From assembly GCA_949987705.1 (NCBI GenBank), contig OX465283.1, positions 90,693,813 to 90,757,812 on the forward strand: DNA of 64,000 nucleotides, in the 5' to 3' direction. The translations under genes were made by a program, and so were the position numbers. Positions 53,627 to 64,000 of this stretch are shown here, piece after piece; position 1 is the first letter of the stretch, and each line of letters starts with the position of its first letter. The notes beneath the pieces are model-generated. The model searched no databases, was not told the DNA's origin, and saw only the letters and a program-made list of their open reading frames with translations. This stretch comes from Thereva unica. Its lineage: Eukaryota > Arthropoda > Insecta > Diptera > Therevidae.

Positions 53627-55254
53627 AGTCAAGAGTACTAAAATTACCATTTTTTTTAGATTTTCAGCTGTTTGTTTTGGTTAAAGGAATACAAAATAGC
53701 CTACGACCTATTCTCAGACCTACCAAATATACACAAAAAATTGCATAAGAATCCGCCAACCCGTTTCGGAGGAGTCCGGTAACAAACACTGTGACACGAG
53801 ATTTTTATAGATATAGAAGATATTGTGTTAATTACATTACATTTGACTACTATACATAAAAAAATATATATCAATGTTTTGAGGTTTACAGCAACAGTTA
53901 TTTTATAAATTATTAAAACAAATCATTAATTAAATGTATTTTTGTTACGAGAAAGCGGCATTTGTGCCATCTGATGAAAATCTGGCTGATGAAAAAGTTA
54001 CTTGCTTATGTTTAATTCGAATATATACTAGGATGCTTATATGGGGATATAGTTTTTGCCATTTTTCGTTAATAAAACATTTTTATACATTAACTTTATA
54101 ATTCGCTTAAGATAACTGATAAGTCCAATTAAATTTCAAGCGAACATCCTCATACCTCTTGACATAGCCGTGTTGTGTCGTAAGCAATTTACAGAAGCCC
54201 GATGTTGCCAACTTCAAATATTAATCTCCATGAAATCATATTACGGAGTCTGGTTGTGCGGTCTCAATAGTAATCTGTATACGTCCACTGCAATTGTTTT
54301 GGAAGACAATGTGGCATGACATCAAAACTAGTTTATCGAAAGTCAGAGTAAAAGTATAAACTTCTTTATACATTGGAATTAGGTTGTGGAATAAATATTT
54401 TAGTTACATAAGAAAACTAATTTTTTTTAAAGATAAACACTTCGATACATTTTTGCTTTGAATTAAGTGCAAAGTTTGATTTGAATAATATTACGGGTTA
54501 CCTCAATCAAATCTTACGACGCGACGTGGGAAATTAATTGCTTTTAAGTTGATTTCTTAAATTTATGCAGGTACAGTCTCAACTGAGTATACAGGTGTGA
54601 AAACCGGCCGAGAATGACAAACTAAGTGAGTTACGAACATAAACTAAGCGCAAGTGTAAATTACTTGAGGTGAATATTAAAAGTATGTATGGCTATTAAA
54701 CTCATAAGTATTGTTAAGGCTTAGTTTCGTGATACCCCAATTCTAGCCATACTAGATGACTTTTATACTTTTTATTACTTATGCAATAGTTTGGAATTTT
54801 TAAATGTTTGGGAATGTTGACCTACCATACAATTTGTGAGGATAATCACTAAGTAATCTTAAAAGTAGGTAAGGGTGATATTTTAAAGCTTTTTGAAGAA
54901 TAAATCACCACAGCCTGGACAACCTTCTCTCAACATTTCCGACTACTGCTTTGTTTGCCTTAATAAAAAGAACTATATTTTACAAGTCTGTGTTTTATTT
55001 GAGAACAACCGTGTTCAAACCGCAAAATTTATACAGGATGCAGCAAGTGTCCGGCAACGGACCAATAATTGCTGATGGGTCGGTTTCCGTGAAGAAAGTT
55101 TCGAGAGAAAGTTGCTCAATTTAGAGAGTGAAATGGTTTGCACACAAAACGCACCCCCAACCATTCACCACCTCGCAGGGGGTGGAGGTTAAACCTAAAA
55201 TTTCAAATGGCAACCCCCATTATTTTAACAGATTCTGCTTTAGGTTCTATGACA
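53627..55254. other. Unassigned stretch between inverted satellite copies
   Basis: AT-rich, no gene recognised. It lies between satellite monomers of opposite orientation and could be the core of a foldback element. Confidence 0.35.
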
Positions 55255-55500
55255 ATGCAATATTGTATACTCAATATACAGTATACTCAAAGCGGCCGTC
55301 TCGAGAGGGCGGATTACCATTTGCCTTATTAGGGCTACCAAGTACAAATTTCGCAATCGATTATTCTGGTTATCCGATCATGCACTCAGCTTTAGCTCCG
55401 ATGATAATACATTATAGTGTACTCAACATACCGTTAGATCTAATATGGCGGTATCCATGGCGGATTACTTTTTTCTTCACAGCCCCATAACGTGGGGCGC
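55255..55500 (-). repeat. Inverted, diverged satellite monomers
   Basis: On the minus strand this reads GGGGCTGTGAAGAAAAAAGT, AATCCGCCATGG, TTAGATCTAACGGTATGTTG and AATGGTAATCCGCCCTCTCG, clear relatives of the satellite with interruptions. Confidence 0.75.
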
Positions 55501-55986
55501 GTGCGTGACTGATGAACGAGTAGTTCGCCAAATTCACTAATAATTTTATTAGATTGCAAATAATTTCTGAACCCAGCTACTCTACTCTTGGCTAGGGCAT
55601 GCATTCCACGTTTTTCCGTTTTAAATCTTACAAATATTTTCAGAGCTATTAGAAATTCACAATCACAAATTTTCAGTACTACCTGTACGGTGTTGGAAAT
55701 ATCCATGGGGTTCTACATGTGTATGGGGCTAGGAGAAATTATTTTATACTTTAAAAACTAGATATTCGACTAGATATTAGAAAGGTTTTTAAGTATTATT
55801 TAAATAATTGTTATAGAGAGTACTTTGCGGCAAAATAAAATTTCAGGTATACCTTTCTTTTACGAAACACCGTTGGACGGCAAAGTAAAAAGGTATCTGA
55901 TAACTTCTAGCGAGGTAACTACATATAGGCCGTGTTTTTTTAATGAACTGGGTTTTGAGAGCTTTTGAGTTCATTAAAAAAACGGC
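55501..55986. other. Unassigned stretch
   Basis: Nothing recognised. Confidence 0.35.
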
Positions 55987-55990
55987 AAGG

Positions 55991-56776
55991 GGGTCATTCC
56001 AGCCATAATCGGCCGGAAAATGCACGACCGCCCAGAAAATTAGTAAAAACATTTTTTTCATGTTTCTCGCGATAAAAAAACATGTACAAAACAATGCGTA
56101 ATTATCATACAAAAAAGTTAGAAAATAGTGGTTTTGTAGCCTGATATCCACTCTTCCAGAAAATTGTCATATTACAATGTTTGACCTTGAACTTTTTTCA
56201 ATGACAGCAAAAACAACAAAAAAAATCGGAAAAATTTCAAAAATTAATTTCTCAAAAACACCATCTTCGATTTGGCTGAAATTTTAACACAAAGTTCTTG
56301 AGTTTGCGAACTATCATCGTACAAATTTTCAGCGTGGGTTATTGAAACTATTTTAACATACTGACTTTTTAAATCAAAATTTTGTTTTTTTGTATGTAGT
56401 ATGTAGTATGTTAAAATAGTTTCAATAACCCACGCTGAAAATGTGTACGATGATAGTTCGCAAACTCAAGAACTTTGTGTTAAAATTTCAGCCAAATCGA
56501 AGATGGTGTTTTTGAGAAATTAATTTTTGAAATTTTTCCGATTTTTTTTGTTGTTTTTGCTGTCATTGAAAAAAGTTCAAGGTCAAACATTGTAATATGA
56601 CAATTTTCTGGAAGAGTGGATATCAGGCTACAAAACCACTATTTTCTAACTTTTTTGTATGATAATTACGCATTGTTTTGTACATGTTTTTTTATCGCGA
56701 GAAACATGAAAAAAATGTTTTTACTAATTTTCTGGGCGGTCGTGCATTTTCCGGCCGATTATGGCTGGAATGACCC
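55991..56776. mobile_element. 786-bp near-perfect palindromic element
   Basis: The two halves (55991-56383 and 56384-56776) are reverse complements with very few differences and essentially no spacer. Ends read GGGTCATTCCAGCC and GGCTGGAATGACCC, flanked by AAGG on each side (55987-55990, 56777-56780). No transposase. A frame on each arm is the mirror image of the other. Confidence 0.9.
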
Positions 56777-56780
56777 AAGG

Positions 56781-57902
56781 GAAATTTTGCAAAACCTCAA
56801 CTGAATCTATCTTCAGAGTATTTATCATAAATAGCTGAAACGTCAACTGTCGCCGACTTCTTTTGCTGCTGGGGGCGCGCAATATGGCATACTGCACCGG
56901 GCGCAAAAAAAGCAAGCGCTGGCCTTGCTGCCCCGGATGCAGTAGCATTATTTCGTGAATAGTTAGTTAGTTTCTTCGGTTTTCTGATTCTGGTCAATTC
57001 GGCAGATCGACCACCTTCCTCCTTTCACACCCTGGACTTGGGACCGGAAGACGGTGGAGCCCCAGTCGACTTAGTAATCCCTAATTCGTAATCCTAAACG
57101 ACGATTTGACCTCTCGGCAAATTTTTAATAAACAACGCGCATAATATCTACAACACCGCAAAAGAGTAAATGATGATGATCCTACCCACCCCAGCCTATC
57201 GATCTGAATTTGTTCGCGATATAGTGGCCCCGTGCAGAAAGTCGGGTCGTGTGACGTGAAGAGCAGTTTGAAACTCAAGTAGTTCGTACATTTTTTATTA
57301 CTAAGCTTGGTTCATATTTTGCATTGCACAAAAATTATTAAATATCTCTATAGAATTATTACAACCGACCACCAACTGAATACCATCAGTATCACCATTA
57401 ATAAACACTTGAATGTGCAAACATATTTAAAAAGCGACACTTTCAGCTGATGACCTTCCGAAGGCTTATTTTTAAAGGGGGCCCCACCGCCTCCACTACC
57501 TCGTGATACTATTAATAATCCCCTCGAAGTTTGATATGTTACAATATATTTTTTTTTTCGCAAAATCAAATCGAAAAACATAACGTCTCTGTATACCTTT
57601 AAAGAAAAAAAAAGGCAAATAGAACAGAAAAACGCAGTGACAGTTTATTTGTTATGATGAATGTTTATTTATTTACAAAATTTAATTGACATTGCTCCAC
57701 CGGCGCGGCGTGAAGTAGGCCGCATTCTGGAAAGCAGGGAAATTTTAAAATTTCCCAGTAACCTCGATAGAGACCCAGATAGACCCCGATAGAACCTGGG
57801 TTTTCAGTTTTATATGGCGAAGAACCAGCCAGTTCATTAAAAATACATGGTCATAGTCTATATGAAATACATTAATTACGACGGAAAAATGCACTGGGCG
57901 AT
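56781..57902. other. Mixed unassigned DNA
   Basis: 56860-57070 is GC-rich with a minus-strand frame (APGAVCHIARPQQQKKSATV) that looks like transposon-derived coding sequence, but the family was not recognised. The rest is AT-rich. Confidence 0.3.
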
Positions 57903-58522
<620 letters not shown>

Positions 58523-59684
58523 TAGTGATGAGCAAAAGTGGTCTTGTTCTTGCAGTCTTGTCTTGTTCTTGCACATTTTGCAAGAACAAGAACAAGAACA
58601 AGACTTAGTTATGCTTGCAAGAACAAGAACAAGACTAACTGTGCAAGAACAAGACCCAGAGCAAGATTTCTTGCAAGATTCTTGCAAAAATTCCACCTAA
58701 ATTCATTCTATTAAAAACATTTTCTAGGTGAGAAACCGCAAATATTTTGAAGCAAAATAAAACCTTAGATGTCAGTATTCAGTAGTTCAAGTAGTTTATT
58801 AGAAAAGAAAAATGCTCTAAAACAATTCTTTTTTGAGTAACCTCTTTTGCTCTTTGGATGGCAAGGAAACTCGGACTTTTTTCAATGTATGTAATATTTT
58901 CAAGGCCTTTACATTGGTTACATCGCATCGTAAGAACGACAGGAGCGTGGGCCAGTTTTTGTATTGCTGCAAAAGGGATTTAATAATTTTTGGTGCCCAT
59001 ACACGACATTTCTTCTTTAATGAATCATACTTGAACAACCTAATTTTTTATAATAAGTAATGGGTATAATACGGGTTTACTTTTGCTTCAAAATATTTCC
59101 GTTGTAATTTGTTGCTTACACACTTGACAGAAAAATGTACGCCTAACTTGTTCCCATATGAATTTTATGTAATTTTTCAGGGGCGCAAACATAATAAGTC
59201 ACCAAGAGCAGTCGTGAAACTGATTTGTTTAATAAAAAAGCCATGTGGAATTCTCACCTCAAAGGTAGTAAATTTTCTGTGTATACAAACTTTTGACGCT
59301 GACTGACTGACGCTAAAATTATAATTGTTTTAAAATCAATTTTTTGCATTTTGTTGTTTGGATATAATTTTTTTATTAAAGTCTAGGTTTTTTTCAATAA
59401 CCATTTTATAAAATCAACATACAATACCTACTACATGCGAGAAAATACCTTGGCCTTGCAGTTTTGTCTTGCCTTGTCTTGGTCTTGCACATTTAGTAAG
59501 AACAAGAACAAGCCTTAGGTATATTTGCAAGAACAAGAACAAGACTTAGGTATGTTTGCAAGAACAAGAACAAGAACAAGACTTAGCTATGCTTGCAAGA
59601 ACAAGAACAAGACAGACTGAACAAGAACAAGACAAGAACAAGACTAGATTAGTCTTGTCTTGTTCTTGCGTTTGCTCATCACTA
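58523..59684. mobile_element. hAT-type element, 1162 bp, TAGTGATGAGCA family (copy 3)
   Basis: Ends TAGTGATGAGCAAAA and TTTGCTCATCACTA; flanking 8-mers TGACACGC and TGACACCC match at seven of eight positions. Both ends are packed with CAAGAACAAG repeats. The extra interior (about 58700-59430) is missing from copies 1 and 2. It contains a minus-strand frame of about 70 residues (58817-59038) that could be a transposase remnant but was not recognised. Confidence 0.88.
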
Positions 59685-59923
59685 TGACACCCTTGAAGTA
59701 CATGATTGTATCAAAACGAGAACAACAATTAGGACGAAGCATCAGCCTGGAATTATATATATTTAGGGATAATGCTTACTGCAGGAAATAAGATAAAAGA
59801 CGGCATTCATAGTCGCATCGACAAATAAAACTAATGCCGCATTAGTCCCGATTCTTAAGAGTCCTGGATATTGATCAAACAGACAAAGTAATCAACTCAA
59901 AATATTCGAAAGGAAAATCCTAA

Positions 59924-60295
59924 TGCCGCGTACACACCGGGCCAACGAAGGCCAACGAATGGGATTCGCTGACGTTCGTTGGTTCTGTGTGGATGGTTTA
60001 GCGAACGCTAACGAAGATTCGTTGGCGTTCGCTTGCAACCCGTAGCGTGGCGGTAACATCAAAGCAAACAAGCCATTTGAGCGAATGTGGTGTGGACGGG
60101 CATCGAAGTTTAACCAACGATTGACAGGCTCGAAGGGCGAAATTTTAAGAATTGAACGTAAACCGAATACCCGTCCCAACGAACGTTTGTTAAACCAACA
60201 AATGCTTATGGACGTATCTCCGAACGCAAACGAACGTTCGGTAGCCAACGTCGAATGTCGTTGTTGGCCTTCGTTGGGCCGGTGTGTACGCAGCA
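59924..60295. mobile_element. 372-bp PIF/Harbinger-like MITE
   Basis: Ends TGCCGCGTACACACCGG and, inverted, TGCTGCGTACACACCGG, flanked by TAA (59921-59923, 60296-60298). Multiple CCAACGAA/TTCGTTGG motifs lie in both orientations inside. The 3-bp TWA-type duplication points to PIF/Harbinger. Confidence 0.83.
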
Positions 60296-61318
60296 TAAGA
60301 AGAATATCTGGTTCGGTAAGAAATTTGTGACGAAAATACATAAGTTGAACATAACATGGATCGGAAAGGTTATATGAGTCTCGGGAGAAAAAATACTAGC
60401 CTATTAGTCTTCTAATGCTTGAGAGTAAAGGGCTGCGCTAGAAGCGATGGCTGCTGGGGCGCGGCTAACGGCAAAAAACATGGGCCTTCTCGTAGACGCA
60501 TACATATGCTTGGCGACGATGCAACGAGTTCGTAAACGCAGATGATCCAAAGTCATTCGTTCGAAAACATACAAGATCCAAGTTTGTTGCGCAACAGTCA
60601 AAGCAACAACGCATCCATTTTCGAATGTATGCTTTTGAGTGGGAGATGAAAGTTTTCCTTATTAAATACAAATGTTGGCTTTAGCTGTTTGTTTATAAAG
60701 TTAATTTTTAGTATTTTTCGTTTTCACTCCTATTCAAAAACTTTGCGTTTAGGAACGGATTGATGCACCGCATACGTTTGCGAAAAGAAGTTTGCGATGT
60801 TTTGTTACCGAGGCGTTGTTGCTCAGTTGCTTTGACGTTTGCGAAAAAGCCCCATCATAGATAATGTGGTAAAATTTTATTAATATACATATAGAAGAAA
60901 GTGGGAGAGACGCTAAATATCCTACTTCAGAATCTAAGGCGGGAAAGAGCCGAAAGGAAAAGAGCTTAGAAATACCAGCAGGTAAATAGAAGCTGAGTCA
61001 GCCCACGACACATTACTGAAAAAGCCTTTCCGGAGAATGGAAAGACTATTTGTAGACTATAGTAGACACTATAGTGGGTGGTTTCAGTTAGGGTTAGAGT
61101 CCCTGCTAAGCGACAGGCTCTGATGCTTTCCACCCGCCAACACATTAAAAAATTAAAATAAAAAAAATTATTTGAATTATACCTACCCAAAACGCATTTC
61201 TCGTGTATAATCGTGTAGTCACTTTTTACGCGTTTAAAATGTGTTAATTTAACACGCGAATAGTGTTTAAATTTAAAACACTAAATGCGTGTATTTTAAA
61301 CACACCAAATATGTGTTA
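60296..61318. other. Unassigned mixed stretch
   Basis: 60420-60620 has a minus-strand frame of 65 residues (QTWILYVFERMTLDHLRLRT…) of unknown origin. 60950-61160 is GC-richer and followed by AT-rich DNA (TTAAAAAATTAAAAT), SINE-like but unassigned. Confidence 0.3.
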
Positions 61319-61634
61319 AGCTATGGTTTCCTACGAAGCGGCACCGTCATGTAGCGGCCGTATTATTACGGTGAGTGACGTCACAAAAAATTGTTCTGTG
61401 GAATATCGCGGTAGTGGCTTCTAAGATAGCGTTACTGCAGATCGTCACGTAAGGTAGCGTTGCCATCACATTTGTAGCGGTAGCGCTTTACGGCGTGACG
61501 GCACGACGTGTTTAATTTTTGTACACGTTTAGAAATAAAAAAAGGTTTTTTTTTTTTTGCACAATGTTTTGCATACAATTATATTTTCTATAATTTATTG
61601 ATATTTACAGTGCAACAATGTGTTCGAAAAATCA

Positions 61635-62034
61635 GGGGCCGGTTCGTGTATGTCTAAAACGAAAAATTTTTTTCGTCTCGGGTTCGAGTAGGTCGAAAAA
61701 TTGAAAATTTTCGTCTGAAGCCGACGAAAGGCACTCGAAAGGTCGAGTAGGTCGAAAAATTGAAAATGTTCGTCTGAAGCCGACGAAAGGCACTCGAAAG
61801 GTCGTGGGCTATCGAGTTTTTGCCTTATTATGATTAATAATTTTCAAATAATAAATAGTTGTATATTTTTACAGCAGTTGTTGTAACATTTTCCGTGTTC
61901 CAATATTGTGGTTTCTATCAGGGACACGAAAAAATTTCTTTCGACCTATGCGAACGCTAAAATTTTCGTCGACAAAATTTCTTTCAATTTCTTTTCGTTC
62001 GATTATCGTCGTTCGCCATACACGAACCGGCCCC
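61635..62034. mobile_element. Nested 400-bp MITE with GGGGCCGGTTCGTG ends
   Basis: GGGGCCGGTTCGTGTATG and CATACACGAACCGGCCCC bound the insert, and CAG occurs on both sides. A block with GAGTAGGTCGAAAAATTGAA is tandemly duplicated (61687 and 61747). It interrupts the Harbinger transposase frame. Confidence 0.8.
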
Positions 62035-62226
62035 AGGCTTTGCAATGGTCAAGTGAACAAAGAGACACAATTTGTGCTCTGGTGACAATGGATTCTGCAC
62101 TCTATTTGATGGCTTTATATAACTTAACACATAATCGAACAACACAGGAGTCAGGCGAAAGTATTCCTTGAATTTATTTTCATTATTATCCAGATGACGA
62201 AACACTAAAATACATATTATAGGCAC
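62035..62226 (-). pseudogene. PIF/Harbinger transposase N-terminal fragment
   Basis: The minus strand reads FRHLDNNENKFKEYFRLTPV, then LFDYVLSYIKPS, LSPEHKLCLFVHLTIAK. The pattern FRLTxxxFxxLLxxIxP…ISPExKLxLxLxxLA is typical of the region before the DDE domain in Harbinger nucleases. The frame is cut by the nested MITE at 62034. Confidence 0.72.
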
Positions 62227-62705
62227 CTTCTTCTGTTCGACTTTTAAATCATTTGGATTTGCTGTCTCTTTGAAACTCTTCTTCAGAGTCTTCCATTTTT
62301 ACCGATTGAATTATTCAAAATGACTGTGAAATCTAGCATTGGTTTTCTACGAAGCGGTACCGTCATGTAGCGGCCGTATTACTTTACAACTATTGTCGCC
62401 GTATTTGTCGCCGTATTTTTGTACACCGTTTTGCTTACGTCACTCACCGTAGTAATACGGCCGCTACATGACGGTACCGCTTCGTAGGAAACCATAGCTT
62501 TACTAAGAAGCTTTTGGGTGAAGTTTTTTTAGCGTCGTTTTTCAGCGGGTAAACTTAGAAAAATCGTCACTGTCAAGCCTTGTCTCGCCACCTTTCTGTA
62601 ACCGACAGACTGTAAAAAGAGGTCGTGAAGCTTTCTAGTAGGAGAGTGTAGTTTCTGATGTATTGGGATGTGTGTAGGAAGCCAAGTGTATGAAATGACA
62701 CATAG

Positions 62706-62854
62706 GGCCTGTTTAGACGGTTCGCTTTCAGGAGCGTTTCTCACGAACTTTGTGGATAAAGGGGAAAGTGGGGAAGATAAAAGATACCACTTCACTTCTC
62801 CCTTCATCCACAAAGTTCGTGAGGACCGCTCCTGAAAACGAACCATCTAAACCA
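62706..62854. mobile_element. 149-bp hairpin MITE
   Basis: GGTTCGCTTTCAGGAGCG and CACGAACTTTGTGGAT recur inverted across the whole length. A TAG trinucleotide flanks both ends (62703-62705, 62855-62857), suggesting a 3-bp duplication. Confidence 0.72.
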
Positions 62855-63689
62855 TAGTGTTTGATTTTAACACGATTGAGACGTGTAAAAAATATCATAT
62901 GCTTCATGCGTGTGATTTTTATACGTCTGGCTTTTTATCCGCGTTATTTTAACACGGTTTATTCCTAAAATGCAATATTTTAACACGATCCGCCAAATTA
63001 ACACGCTTATAAAGCGTGTAGTGTGTTAAATTCCCACGGAAAAAATATTCGGGGGGTTTGCAGGGTTGACTTCCAAAAGAGCGCACCTTTCTGAACTCAA
63101 CTAACATCGAAAATGCGTATATGGGCCGAACTTTTGGTAAGTTTGAAGAAAATGATCTAATTGTCTGTTTCGAAAGGTATTGAACTTCCCAGTGAAGCTT
63201 TATAAAGTTTCACGCAAAAAATGTTTAAAGCATAAAACAGTCTGTGACGATTATCTTCTACTTACACTGTAATCGTTTTACCCAATACGGCTTTAACTAT
63301 GGTGTAATAAATTTTTTTCGTCAAAATTTACAACCAATATTTGAAAGGCAACGCCATATTTATTGTAAAAGCTCCATTTTCATGGTTCTTGATTTATTAA
63401 TCCAGTTTGTGCGAATTGAAAGTGATTCTTTAAACCCAATTGGGGAGTGCCTAACATGCGGTTTTGTAAGAGTTGTCGTTTGCCATCCGCAAATTTCAAC
63501 CGCATTTCAATAAGTTGATAATTCTTTAATGCTAATAATAAGAGTAATATATTCAACCACAAAAGTTTTTTTTACTTGCTATTTGATTATATCGTAATTT
63601 TAACGCATCCGGAATGTTGGGTTTCCCGCCACAAAATTAGCATTACTCGCTTAAACTGGCCAAAAATCTATACTTTATATTAAAAATAA
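62855..63689. other. Unassigned AT-rich stretch
   Basis: Repeated AACACG/CGTGTT motifs at 62870-63030. No gene recognised. Confidence 0.35.
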
Positions 63690-64000
63690 ATAAAAACTAG
63701 TTGGGATGTGGGTTTGACCCCTTCGGTCCACACGATTAACTTCCCAGTATGATGAACGAAGATGGAATAAACTGACTTCTTACAAAATAGTTATACGTTC
63801 CCCGTCAAAAAGTGCTAATCCAAGGTTTGAAAAATTCGCGCCGTTTGTAAAGGGTAACGAAATTTTTGCATGATTTTGAAAGGTTGTCGGATTTTGACAA
63901 GTGATGTTTTGTTCGAAGGCTATCGCTGTGCAGAACCCAAAAAAGATCACTTCGTTTAGATCGGGTCTCATTCCATCGAGTTTATTAGATACCTCAACGA
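63690..64000 (-). repeat. Inverted copy of the 47.0-47.7 kb repeat module
   Basis: The reverse complement matches 47040-47715 (CGAAGTGA…GGGTTCTGCACA, ATCACTTGTCAAAATCCGAC, CATCATACTGGGAAGTTAAT) with an internal deletion of about 350 bp. It continues past the window edge. Confidence 0.8.

Larger units (their letters stand above)
61319..62499 (-). mobile_element. PIF/Harbinger-type element, 1181 bp
   Basis: Ends AGCTATGGTTTCCTACGAAG and its complement, flanked by TTA (61316-61318, 62500-62502). The terminal repeat (ATGTAGCGGCCGTATTA) extends at least 45 bp. A third copy of the terminal repeat at 62339-62383 makes the right end palindromic. A transposase remnant is at 62035-62226, and a separate MITE is nested at 61635-62034. 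Confidence 0.82.

Noticed and set aside
55843..56151. Pair of matching frames at 55843-56151 and 56616-56804
   Set aside because: Mirror images in the two arms of the 786-bp palindrome; not independent genes.

Overview
The window looks like AT-rich, transposon-dense DNA from an insect, most likely a fly. The host signal is two spliced exons of a synapsin gene on the minus strand (34.4-35.0 kb) with insect-like residues and consensus splice sites. A second, unnamed two-exon gene lies at 50.7-51.4 kb on the minus strand. Almost everything else recognisable is mobile or tandemly repeated DNA. There are no rRNA genes, CRISPR arrays or prokaryotic operons.

0-14.6 kb is one LTR retrotransposon (72-14536) with near-identical 275-276 bp LTRs and a 5-bp target duplication TCCAT. 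It keeps a gag gene next to its 3' LTR but no pol. Its interior holds a 542-bp foldback, a dimeric 110/127-bp satellite, a 5'-truncated non-LTR retrotransposon inserted in that satellite, and a complete Gypsy-type element (4770-9899, minus) also inserted in the satellite. A 242-bp MITE splits gag.

14.6-34 kb holds a 140-146-bp minisatellite, MITEs, and an RTE-type non-LTR element on the minus strand (18.4-20.7 and 29.6-30.2 kb) that is split by a BEL/Pao retrotransposon (20737-29610, minus). The BEL/Pao element has an almost intact gag-pol, a truncated 5' LTR, and a Helitron fragment in its leader. A tRNA-derived SINE, an 8-bp-TSD hAT-type MITE, a fragment of a jockey/CR1-like reverse transcriptase and a 927-bp foldback follow.

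34-43 kb is synapsin exon and intron-like DNA, with a decayed hAT transposon (36172-37970) and a 131-bp hairpin MITE. 43-64 kb is a dense mosaic. It includes three related hAT elements with perfect or near-perfect 8-bp target duplications (16.4, 43.0 and 58.5 kb), a second SINE copy interrupted by a PIF/Harbinger-like MITE, a 1.87-kb hAT-like element with TIR CAGGCGCGGATC, an 813-bp element with internal repeats of its own terminal motif, a 786-bp near-perfect palindrome, and a PIF/Harbinger element (61319-62499) with a nested MITE and a transposase remnant.

Three long reading frames here (Gypsy gag-pol, BEL/Pao gag-pol and the unnamed two-exon gene) are each interrupted by a single in-frame stop codon and otherwise open. 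The most unusual arrangement is the satellite-bearing, gag-only LTR element in the first 14.5 kb. All boundaries were read by eye and may be off by a base or two.
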